DNA of 5,195 nt. Origin: Abditibacteriota bacterium (GTDB lineage Bacteria; Armatimonadota; UBA5829). Location: assembly GCA_017959625.1 (NCBI GenBank), contig JAGDAG010000041.1:1-5195 (forward strand), in the 5' to 3' direction. Under the pieces are notes generated by a model. It searched no databases. It was not told where the DNA came from and was given only the letters and a program-made list of their open reading frames with translations. The position numbers and the translations under genes were made by a program. Positions 1 through 5,195 of this stretch are shown here, piece by piece (the first letter of the stretch is position 1; every line of letters starts with the position of its first letter).

Positions 1-696
1 ACCGTTTTTCGTTTCCCTGTTGTCCGGCACGTCTGTCCAGTCGTGCTGTTTCATGCGGTGATATTCCTCTTCGGTAATCGTCAGGATCGTGCCGTGATTG
101 AATCCGTAGGGGAAGGAAAACGCCGCGTCGCTCCGCACAAATGCGCCGCTTTCCAGGCTGGGGGCCACAAAGGGCACATAACCCTGTCCCGCGCCTTTCA
201 CGCCGTAATAATCCACAAACAGGCACCATCTGCCGTCCGCCGTCTTCACCGCGGTCGGCGCTTCATACTTGCCGGCCTGCACCGCGCCCATATGCTCCAG
301 CCGGTCAAAGGCCTCAAACAGCCGTCTCCAGGCCTCTCCCTGAGAAATGTCCCTGCCCACTATGACCGGGTCGGGGATCCAGGGGGCGGGACCGGAAAAG
401 ACGTTGACTATATTTACGCCGGCGTCGGCGCATTCCCTGATGCAGTCCAGGGATATCTTGAGATTGTTCTCCGCCACAGCCGGGTCCCGGGTGATATAAT
501 CCTGCTGCAGGACTATCTCCGAGACCTCCAGCCCCGCCTTTTCGGCCACGGCCTTCATGGAGGCCACGTTGCCCGGGGACCACAGAAGCTCTATGGCGTC
601 GTAGCCGGTCTCTTTCATATCGCTGCAGATGCCGCTGAGCTCCATGCCGGCATAGGAGCCGTTGATCAGCAAGCCTGTTTTCAATCCGTCTATCAT
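1..696 (-). CDS. Chimeric protein: N-terminal half of a sugar phosphate isomerase/epimerase TIM barrel fused in frame to the C-terminal part of a GH43 glycosidase (C-terminus outside window)
   Basis: The frame is open from ATG at 696-694 to the window edge (232 residues seen). The start is supported by GGAG 9 nt upstream and a TATAAT box. Residues 1-132 read as four beta/alpha units of a xylose-isomerase-type (IolE-like, AP2Ec) barrel: strands near KTGLLIN, DAIELLW, EVSEIVLQQ and VNIVNVFSG, each followed by a helix. The other half of the barrel (about 130 residues in the family) is absent. From about residue 140 the sequence reads as the last blades of a GH43 propeller: KYEAPTA (Glu145 aligns with the general-acid Glu of the GH43 E-[GA]-P motif), GRWCLFVDYYG, GYVPFV, then FSFPYGFNHGT (His201 aligns with the conserved metal-site His). 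The blades carrying the GH43 catalytic base Asp and the pKa-modulating Asp are missing. Neither half should be active alone. It could be a deletion fusion of adjacent genes or a misassembly. Confidence 0.75.
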   Translation of the reverse strand, partial: MIDGLKTGLLINGSYAGMELSGICSDMKETGYDAIELLWSPGNVASMKAVAEKAGLEVSEIVLQQDYITRDPAVAENNLKISLDCIRECADAGVNIVNVFSGPAPWIPDPVIVGRDISQGEAWRRLFEAFDRLEHMGAVQAGKYEAPTAVKTADGRWCLFVDYYGVKGAGQGYVPFVAPSLESGAFVRSDAAFSFPYGFNHGTILTITEEEYHRMKQHDWTDVPDNRETKNG

Positions 697-705
697 ATCA
701 GTATA

Positions 706-709
706 CTCC
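706..709 (-). promoter_or_regulatory. Ribosome binding site of the left-edge chimeric gene
   Basis: On the minus strand GGAG lies 9 nt before the ATG at 696-694. It fixes the start of the chimeric gene, since no other start with a Shine-Dalgarno site fits the beginning of the TIM-barrel strand KTGLLIN. Confidence 0.7.
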
Positions 710-728
710 GTGTATAATTACTAAATAT

Positions 729-737
729 ATTATAGCA
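729..737 (-). promoter_or_regulatory. Extended -10 promoter for the left-edge gene
   Basis: The minus strand reads TGCTATAAT, a consensus -10 hexamer with the TGn extension. No TTGACA-like box lies 16-18 bp upstream, where the sequence is GC-rich, so the promoter would depend on the extended -10 or on an activator. It implies a very short 5' leader (roughly 25 nt). Confidence 0.6.
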
Positions 738-758
738 CACCGGACCGGCGCCGCCGCA

Positions 759-773
759 GTTTTTTCAAAAAAC
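759..773. repeat. Perfect 15-nt palindrome in the divergent intergenic region
   Basis: GTTTTTTCAAAAAAC is a perfect inverted repeat (7 bp arms, 1-nt centre). It sits about 25 bp upstream of the leftward -10 box and about 80 bp upstream of the rightward one. It could be an operator or a bent A-tract element. As RNA it would be a weak hairpin, and nothing suggests a terminator. Function is unknown. Confidence 0.35.
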
Positions 774-808
774 GGCCCCTCCGGGAGACGCCGTGGGGCA
801 AAAAAAAA

Positions 809-851
809 CCGGGAAAATGCCGCGGGTGTTTTCCAAACCCCGGAAAAATGC
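809..851 (+). promoter_or_regulatory. Possible operator: direct repeat 31 bp apart overlapping the antiporter promoter
   Basis: CCGGGAAAATGC (809-820) and CCGGAAAAATGC (840-851) match at 11 of 12 positions and start 31 bp apart, close to three helical turns. An inverted GGAAAA half-site (TTTTCC, 829-834) lies between them and occupies the -35 position. The second copy runs straight into TATAAT. This fits binding of a regulator on one face of the promoter, but no regulator is visible in the window. Confidence 0.35.
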
Positions 852-857
852 TATAAT
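849..857 (+). promoter_or_regulatory. Extended -10 promoter for the NhaC antiporter gene
   Basis: TGCTATAAT is a consensus -10 with TGn extension, 55 bp before the start codon. The best -35 candidate with 17-bp spacing is TTTTCC (829-834), a poor match to TTGACA. The predicted transcript starts near 864, giving a leader of about 50 nt that includes the hairpins at 872-903. The leftward promoter of this region has the same nine bases. Confidence 0.65.
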
Positions 858-871
858 AATAGTGATTTTGT

Positions 872-903
872 CTGCCGGCCCGGCCGGCAGTCCTTCAAAA
901 GGA
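872..903 (+). promoter_or_regulatory. 5' leader hairpins of the antiporter mRNA; the second pairs with the ribosome binding site
   Basis: CTGCCGGCCCGGCCGGCAG (872-890) is a perfect inverted repeat that folds as an 8-bp GC stem with a 3-nt loop. Directly after it, TCCTT (891-895) can pair with AAGGA (899-903) across a CAA loop, hiding most of the AAGGAG Shine-Dalgarno site that lies 8 nt before the ATG. The two stems are adjacent and could stack. The small stem is weak alone, so a temperature- or condition-sensitive role is only a possibility. Confidence 0.4.
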
Positions 904-904
904 G
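897..904 (+). promoter_or_regulatory. Ribosome binding site of the antiporter gene
   Basis: AAAAGGAG, with AGGAG at 900-904, lies 8 nt before ATG 913. It is a near-ideal Shine-Dalgarno sequence and decides the start over the upstream in-frame GTG. Confidence 0.85.
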
Positions 905-912
905 AATTGTTT

Positions 913-2448
913 ATGGAAGGTACTTTCTGGGCGATCATGCCTGCCCTGATAGCCATCATCCTGGCCCTGCTGACAAAAGAGGTGTATTCGTCCCTATTCT
1001 GCGGCATACTGGTGGGCGCTTTTCTGGCAAACGGCTTCAACCCCGTGGACTCATTCAACACCATAGTCACCAAGGGCCTGTCCGAGCCCGTGGCCGACCT
1101 GGCCGGCATCTCCATCTTTCTGGTGATACTGGGCAGCATGGTGGCGCTCCTGAACAAGTCCGGAGGCAGCCAGGCCTTCGGCGTGTCGGTGAAAAAGAAG
1201 ATCAGATCCCGCATAGGCGCGGGGATGTCCACCTTTTTCCTGGGAGTGCTGATATTCATCGACGATTATTTCAACTGCCTGACGGTAGGCTCCGTCATGC
1301 GCTCCGTCACGGACCGCTACAGGATATCCCGGGCCAAGCTGTCCTATCTCATAGACGCCACGGCAGCGCCTATCTGTATGATAGCCCCCATATCCTCCTG
1401 GGCTGCGGCCGTTTCCGGTGTGGCGGACGATCTGGGCAGCGGCATATCCGGCATCCAGCTGTTCATCCAGGCCATACCCTACAACTTTTATTCTCTGCTG
1501 ACCCTGATCTTCATCCTGATCATCACCGCCATGGACTTTGACTACGGCAAGATGAAGGAAGCCCAGGAGAAGGCCCTGGCCGGCGACCTGGGAGGCGAAG
1601 ACGCCCCCGAAGCCGAAGAGACGGAGACCAAAGGCATGGTCATAGACCTGGTGTTGCCCGTCATCATGCTGATCATCATCTGCTTCGTGGCCATGCTGTA
1701 TTGCGGCGGCTACTTCGGCAAGACCCCCTGGACCGGCGCGGAAAACACAGGCAACGTCATAGCGGCCTTCGGCAACACCGACGCCTTTGTGGCGCTCCCC
1801 ATGGGCAGCCTGGCCACCTTTATACTGTCGGTCATCTATTTCCTGGCCCGCAGGACCATACCCTTCCGGGAAATGATGGACTGCATACCCAAGGGCTTTT
1901 CCGCCATGGTGCCCTCCATCATGATACTCACCCTGGCCACCGGCCTGAAAAACATCACCGGCATGCTGGGCGCCGCTGAATTTGTCCAGCACCTGATGAT
2001 GGGCGCCTCCTCCGGCCTGTTCAACATGCTGCCCGCAGTCATATTCATAGTGTCTGTGGCGCTGGCCTTTGCTACGGGCACCTCCTGGGGCACCTTCGGC
2101 CTTATGATCCCCGTGGTCATGGCAGCCTTCAAGGTGGGCGACCCTCTGCTCATCATAGGCATCTCCGCCTGTCTGGCAGGCGCCGTGTGCGGCGACCACT
2201 GCTCGCCCATATCCGACACCACGGTCATGTCCTCCGCGGGAGCCCAGATCAAACACATCGACCACGTGACCACCCAGTTCCCCTACGCCCTCTCGGTAGC
2301 GGCCATAAGCTTCATATCCTTTGTGATAGCGGGCTTTGTGAAGAACTGGGCCATCGGCCTGGCGGCCGGCATCATACTGGTCCAGATATTCCTGGGCATC
2401 ATGCGCAAGAGAGTGGGCGGCAAGACGCCTCACCCCGAGAACGTATAA
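913..2448 (+). CDS. nhaC: NhaC-family Na+/H+ antiporter
   Basis: A 511-residue inner-membrane secondary transporter expected to exchange cytoplasmic Na+ for external H+ (or a related ion/organic-acid exchange, as in MleN of the same family). Length is normal and complete. About a dozen hydrophobic segments are visible from residue 5 to 495. The family's hallmark stretches are present: IDDYFNCLTVGS at 116-127, ISRAKLSYLIDATAAP at 138-153, GTSWGTFG at 389-396 and GDHCSPISDTT at 427-437, with charged Asp residues inside membrane regions. A hydrophilic acidic loop lies at about 208-241. The start at ATG 913 is chosen because AAGGAG lies 8 nt upstream; an in-frame GTG at 793 would put the promoter inside the gene. 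It is transcribed alone, divergent from the chimeric gene, and ends 5 nt before a strong terminator. The substrate cannot be settled from sequence. Confidence 0.93.
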   Translation: MEGTFWAIMPALIAIILALLTKEVYSSLFCGILVGAFLANGFNPVDSFNTIVTKGLSEPVADLAGISIFLVILGSMVALLNKSGGSQAFGVSVKKKIRSRIGAGMSTFFLGVLIFIDDYFNCLTVGSVMRSVTDRYRISRAKLSYLIDATAAPICMIAPISSWAAAVSGVADDLGSGISGIQLFIQAIPYNFYSLLTLIFILIITAMDFDYGKMKEAQEKALAGDLGGEDAPEAEETETKGMVIDLVLPVIMLIIICFVAMLYCGGYFGKTPWTGAENTGNVIAAFGNTDAFVALPMGSLATFILSVIYFLARRTIPFREMMDCIPKGFSAMVPSIMILTLATGLKNITGMLGAAEFVQHLMMGASSGLFNMLPAVIFIVSVALAFATGTSWGTFGLMIPVVMAAFKVGDPLLIIGISACLAGAVCGDHCSPISDTTVMSSAGAQIKHIDHVTTQFPYALSVAAISFISFVIAGFVKNWAIGLAAGIILVQIFLGIMRKRVGGKTPHPENV

Positions 2449-2453
2449 CGCGC

Positions 2454-2488
2454 AAAAAAAACCGCCGGCTTCTGCCGGCGTTTTTTTT
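2454..2488. terminator. Bidirectional intrinsic terminator between convergent genes
   Basis: CGCCGGC (2463-2469), loop TTCT, GCCGGCG (2474-2480) form a perfect 7-bp GC stem. It is followed by eight T (2481-2488) and preceded by eight A (2454-2461), so each strand sees a GC hairpin with a U-run. It ends the antiporter transcript from the left and the sialidase-like gene (stop at 2533) from the right. Confidence 0.92.
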
Positions 2489-2532
2489 GCGTCGGGACAG
2501 ACGGCGGGAAAAGGCTTTTTGCAGGCCGCGGG

Positions 2533-3903
2533 TCAGACCGGCTTTTCCAGCCTGCTCCGGAAGCCGGGCAGCCTGTGGAAGGTGGCAAAGTCGGCATCGT
2601 GGAAATTGTGGGCGCCGTTCATGGCAGTCCTGCTCTGGAACAGTATGTCGCCGCCCTCTATAAAGAAATCCGTGTACTGGAAGGCCACCTTTCCGGGATC
2701 CATATACGAACGGTCGATGATATGGGACCCCAGGCGCCAGTCTTTCAGATCCTCCGACCACACCAGGGAAAGCAGGTTCCTTGTGGTACGGGGGATCTTT
2801 GCGTCGTAGTTTACCAGGGAGATATATTTCCCCGAAACGCTGTCGAATATCACGTTGAACTTGGAATCCACCGAGGGGAAAGCAGCCACCCGGTCAAACA
2901 CGGGCGCCTTTTCCGGGTCTTGCGGGTCGAAGGAGAGCACCAGGGCTTCGCCCCGCTTGTATCTCATAAAATCGTAAAGCCTGCCGTCGGGGCCGGCAAC
3001 TATATTGCCCTCTATGCCTCCGGGGCGGACGATGCCGGGCTCCTTCAGGGGGTCCCACAGGCCGCTCACGGTCCAGGCAGCCGGATCCAGAAGGTCGGCG
3101 TCCTCGCGGACGCTCAGGACCCCCGTATAAAAAACGTTTTTGTTCCACGCGCCGTATTGGAAATCGGTATAAAAAACGCCGTTGTGCAAAAGCAGCGGCA
3201 TAGGCGCCCGGTGCACCCCGATCTCCCGGGAATTGGAGGACCCCCGCAATATCACCGAGGGGGCGCTCCAGGTCCTGCCCTCATCCTCCGAGCGGCCGAT
3301 GAGGAGATCGCCGTATTCGTCGGAGACCGCCAGCATATACAGGGCGCCTTTTGCCATGAACAGCTTTCCCCAGAAGCAGGGGAACAGGTCGGCGACGTAA
3401 CGCCAGTGGGCGCCGCCGTCCCGGGACTCGTACAAAAGGGTCAGATTCTGAGGCGCCTCCGGCGCGAACACGTCCATAGAAGACAAAAGGGTCCCGGAAG
3501 GAAGGCGCAGCAGGGAGGGCGAGCACAGATATCTGCCGGAAAAGGAAAACTCTTCGTCCTCCGGATGCAGATAGTTTATCACCTCTCCCGGAACTTCTCC
3601 CGTGCGCACAAGCCGGCGGGAGGAACAGCGCCCCCGGAGATCCCGGGCAAACAGCTCGTAATCCGTATCGTCCTCAAGCCCCTCGATGCGGACGGTATCC
3701 CGGGCGGAAACGGCTGTCGGGGCGTCCGAGCCTCTTTTGCCGTAATATACAGTATGCGCGCTTCCGGGAAGGGAATTGTTTATAATATCTGCCTCAAAGC
3801 CCCCGGCAAAGGGAGCCAGCCGCGTTATATAGGGCCCCTCCGCCCTTTCGGGCCTGTGGAGAGGGGTGTAGGGAGCGAAGCTCCAGCCGTCTGTCCCTTT
3901 CAT
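2533..3903 (-). CDS. Sialidase-like (BNR repeat) beta-propeller protein with N-terminal FN3-like domain
   Basis: 456 residues, complete. Residues about 24-100 look like a fibronectin type III domain (VRIEGLEDDTDYELFARD near 71-88). The rest is a sialidase-type propeller: Asp boxes SRDGGAHW (160-167) and SEDEGRTW (205-212), a degenerate SEDLKDW (383-389), an EGN motif at 298-300, and the ending AHNFHDADFATFHRLPGFR. It resembles proteins commonly annotated as 'sialidase family protein'. The Arg of the classical YRIP motif is not there (CSPSLLRLPSG at 127-137), so true sialidase activity is doubtful. The start at ATG 3903 overlaps the stop of the upstream gene (ATGA) with only a weak AGG upstream, which suggests translational coupling. 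No signal peptide is visible, unlike the coupled partner. It may act on a glycan in the cytoplasm, or be a binding or non-sialidase hydrolytic propeller; the substrate is unknown. Confidence 0.85.
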   Translation of the reverse strand: MKGTDGWSFAPYTPLHRPERAEGPYITRLAPFAGGFEADIINNSLPGSAHTVYYGKRGSDAPTAVSARDTVRIEGLEDDTDYELFARDLRGRCSSRRLVRTGEVPGEVINYLHPEDEEFSFSGRYLCSPSLLRLPSGTLLSSMDVFAPEAPQNLTLLYESRDGGAHWRYVADLFPCFWGKLFMAKGALYMLAVSDEYGDLLIGRSEDEGRTWSAPSVILRGSSNSREIGVHRAPMPLLLHNGVFYTDFQYGAWNKNVFYTGVLSVREDADLLDPAAWTVSGLWDPLKEPGIVRPGGIEGNIVAGPDGRLYDFMRYKRGEALVLSFDPQDPEKAPVFDRVAAFPSVDSKFNVIFDSVSGKYISLVNYDAKIPRTTRNLLSLVWSEDLKDWRLGSHIIDRSYMDPGKVAFQYTDFFIEGGDILFQSRTAMNGAHNFHDADFATFHRLPGFRSRLEKPV

Positions 3904-5012
3904 TTGATGAGCCTGCCCATCTCCGCCACCTTGTCCACGGTGCTCTGCCGCAGGGCGCCGGTGCCGGTGTTGGGGATATTGACTGTGAGGGCGCCCCCGG
4001 CCCGCTTCATGTTCCGGGCCAGCTGGGCCAGCTCTTCGGCTGGATAGCTGTTCCACTCCACCGGCATTTCCGACCAGGGCTGGTCCAGGCACATGAGGGA
4101 GTGCAGCTGCTGGCCGCAGATATACTGCGTTGCGGGAACGAAGTATCGGGGTCTCTGTCCCCTCACCCGCACATAGCCGTCCTCGCTGAGGTAAAACTTT
4201 TTGCCCTCGCCGTAATCCTCTTTGGCGCCTATGGTGGCGTCGGTGCGTATCATGCCCTTTTCTATATCGTGGGTCTCCCCGCCGAAATAATCGCAGCCTT
4301 CGTAAAGAGGCTTCAGGATGCCTATGCAGAAGGAACCGTCGGAAAGGGCCACGGCGGCGTCCGGGTTGCCCCTCCGCATGGCGCGGCACCACCGCTCCCA
4401 GTCCCATTTTTCCTTGTGGAGCTCGTGATAGAGCCCGTCGATCCACCAGCCGTCACAAAGGCGGCCGTATTTACGGGAATAGCCCTCGAACAGGGCGACC
4501 ATGCAGTCCTCGAATTCCCCGTTTTCCGTGTTGTCTTCGCCGGACTTCCAGCAGAAGGCTTCTTCCAGCCCTTCGGCGTATTGGTCCGTATTGTTGAACT
4601 GCCCCGGCAGATAGATGATGAACCTCTTGCCCCGCTTTTTCACCTCCCGGGCGATCTCCATGCCCAGGTCCCTGCGGGGAGTGTGCCCCGGATACACCCG
4701 GTCCAGGAAGGAGTTGGCGCTGTTGAAATAGCCGTTGGACTGGGCCAGGGTGAATATGAGCCAGTCCGCCCCGGTCTCGTCAAACTGCTTCATCAGGGTC
4801 TTCACGTCAAAGGCGTCCACCTGCTTGTTGAACCACGCCGTCCGCTCCTCTTGGGTCCCCTCGGGGAGGGCCAGGTCGGGATACACGAACCAGTGGGTCA
4901 TGATGCCGTAGCGTCCGGCCATCCATTCCGCTCTGTTCATCTTGTCTCCTTTGGCATACAGCGAAGCCGCCGCTATTAAAACTATAAAAGCACACAAAAC
5001 AAACGCTTTCAT
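3900..5012 (-). CDS. Secreted GH29 / alpha-L-fucosidase-like glycosidase
   Basis: 370 residues from ATG 5012, chosen because GAGG lies 6 nt upstream; a TTG at 5030 would add six residues but overlaps a terminator-like hairpin. The N-terminus is a signal peptide (Lys2, hydrophobic residues 3-18, probable cut after SLYA at 20), with no lipobox. The mature part is a GH29-type TIM barrel: YGIMTHWFVYPD near 35-46, TGADWLIFTL near 80-89, RFIIYLP near 130-136, and GWWIDGLY where Asp192 fits the GH29 nucleophile in the W-x-D-G motif. Glu246 in GGETHD is a candidate acid/base. The KHHDGF segment of classical fucosidases is replaced by AQSNGYF, so substrate and activity may differ. There is no C-terminal accessory domain. 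Its stop overlaps the sialidase-like gene by ATGA, so the pair is co-translated. Confidence 0.85.
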   Translation of the reverse strand: MKAFVLCAFIVLIAAASLYAKGDKMNRAEWMAGRYGIMTHWFVYPDLALPEGTQEERTAWFNKQVDAFDVKTLMKQFDETGADWLIFTLAQSNGYFNSANSFLDRVYPGHTPRRDLGMEIAREVKKRGKRFIIYLPGQFNNTDQYAEGLEEAFCWKSGEDNTENGEFEDCMVALFEGYSRKYGRLCDGWWIDGLYHELHKEKWDWERWCRAMRRGNPDAAVALSDGSFCIGILKPLYEGCDYFGGETHDIEKGMIRTDATIGAKEDYGEGKKFYLSEDGYVRVRGQRPRYFVPATQYICGQQLHSLMCLDQPWSEMPVEWNSYPAEELAQLARNMKRAGGALTVNIPNTGTGALRQSTVDKVAEMGRLIK

Positions 5013-5028
5013 TTTATGCCTCGTTTTC

Positions 5029-5058
5029 AAAAAGCGGCGGCACCGCGGGGCCGCCGCT
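5029..5058 (-). terminator. Terminator-like hairpin between two co-directional genes
   Basis: On the minus strand AGCGGCGGC (5058-5050) pairs perfectly with GCCGCCGCT (5041-5033) across an 8-nt loop, followed by TTTT (5032-5029). It lies 12 nt after the stop of the right-edge gene and only 6 nt before the GAGG ribosome binding site of the fucosidase-like gene. This leaves no room for a separate promoter. It may act as an attenuator with partial read-through or as an mRNA-end stabiliser. Confidence 0.7.
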
Positions 5059-5070
5059 GCGTTTTTTCCG

Positions 5071-5195
5071 TCACCGGAGCCTTATGGTAAAGGAATAAGG
5101 CTCGGGCCTGTTGGGATACGTGAGCAGCAGGGTGCTGCTTTTTGCATCCCATTCCTGCTTTATCTCCACGCTGCTTTCGGAGCAGTTCACCGAAG
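5071..5195 (-). CDS. C-terminal end of an unidentified protein, possibly a glycoside hydrolase beta-sandwich (start outside window)
   Basis: The last 40 codons, ending in TGA at 5073-5071, read SVNCSESSVEIKQEWDAKSS, then TLLLTYPNRPEPYSFTIRLR. The alternating hydrophobic pattern (VEIKQEW, STLLLTY, YSFTIRL) looks like beta strands of the kind that close the C-terminal sandwich of many glycosidases. That is suggestive only, and the family cannot be named from this fragment. The frame has no internal stop and is followed by a hairpin terminator, which supports a real gene end. It is co-directional with the fucosidase-like and sialidase-like genes and probably belongs to the same locus. Confidence 0.7.
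   Translation of the reverse strand, partial: SVNCSESSVEIKQEWDAKSSTLLLTYPNRPEPYSFTIRLR

Noticed and set aside
43..717. Plus-strand open frame of 224 codons over the left-edge gene
   Set aside because: It is codon-aligned antisense to the minus-strand chimeric gene, which has recognisable TIM-barrel and GH43 sequence. The plus translation has no recognisable features and runs through the minus promoter and start.
793..912. N-terminal extension of the antiporter to GTG 793
   Set aside because: The extension covers the promoter and leader, is lysine/proline-rich and not membrane-like, and the ATG at 913 has an ideal ribosome binding site and the family's usual N-terminus.
1051..2433. Long minus-strand open frame (460 codons) opposite the antiporter
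   Set aside because: Its composition (His, Gly, Asp, Gln rich, low in hydrophobic runs) is that of an antisense shadow of a GC-rich membrane gene. It has no ribosome binding site or family resemblance.
3890..3910. Programmed -1 frameshift joining the fucosidase-like and sialidase-like proteins
   Set aside because: The bases before the stop (ATCAAATGA) do not form an X-XXY-YYZ slippery heptamer. Stop-restart at ATGA explains the arrangement more simply.
2575..4047. Long plus-strand open frame (490 codons) opposite the sialidase-like and fucosidase-like genes
   Set aside because: It spans two well-supported minus genes and their overlap, and shows no motifs of its own. GC-rich third positions keep the antisense frame open.
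3904..4446. Upstream extension of the sialidase-like frame
   Set aside because: This part is arginine-rich, out-of-frame translation of the fucosidase-like gene. The domain content begins after ATG 3903, which overlaps the upstream stop.
1..5195. CRISPR arrays, tRNA or rRNA genes, insertion sequences
   Set aside because: No regularly spaced repeats, cloverleaf-like sequence, conserved rRNA stretches, transposase motifs or terminal inverted repeats were seen on either strand.

Overview
The window is GC-rich bacterial DNA with dense genes, Shine-Dalgarno sites, TATAAT promoters and GC-hairpin/T-run terminators. The gene families seen are an IolE-like sugar isomerase fold, GH43, GH29-like and BNR/sialidase-like proteins, and an NhaC antiporter. 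They suggest a host-associated or sediment glycan degrader, of the kind common in Lentisphaerota, Planctomycetota, Verrucomicrobiota, Bacteroidota and some Firmicutes. The sequence does not allow a firmer placement. Despite the high GC, the AT-rich isoleucine codon ATA is frequent in the two genes where I counted it (4 of the first 9 Ile codons in the antiporter, 6 of 14 in the left-edge gene).

Layout. At the left edge (1-696, minus) is a gene cut off at its C-terminus. It joins half of a xylose-isomerase-type TIM barrel, in frame, to the last part of a GH43 beta-propeller. A 216-bp divergent intergenic region (697-912) follows. It has one extended -10 promoter (TGCTATAAT) facing each way, a spaced direct repeat overlapping the rightward promoter, and two small hairpins in the rightward leader. 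Next is a complete NhaC-family Na+/H+ antiporter gene (913-2448, plus), closed by a strong bidirectional terminator (2454-2488).

From the right, a minus-strand gene cluster converges on that terminator. It runs, in order of transcription, as the last 40 codons of an unidentified protein (5071-5195), a terminator-like hairpin, a secreted GH29/alpha-L-fucosidase-like protein (3900-5012), and a sialidase-like beta-propeller with an N-terminal FN3-like domain (2533-3903). The last two overlap by ATGA and are probably translationally coupled.

Working together (inference): the minus-strand cluster looks like part of a carbohydrate-processing locus. The fucosidase-like protein is exported, while the sialidase-like protein has no visible signal peptide. 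Both lack a hallmark active-site feature of the classical enzyme, so the fucosidase and sialidase names describe fold family, not proven activity. The antiporter would supply sodium/pH homeostasis and is a separate transcription unit. The strongest oddity is the half-barrel/GH43 chimera at the left edge, which is either a genuine deletion fusion or an assembly artefact.
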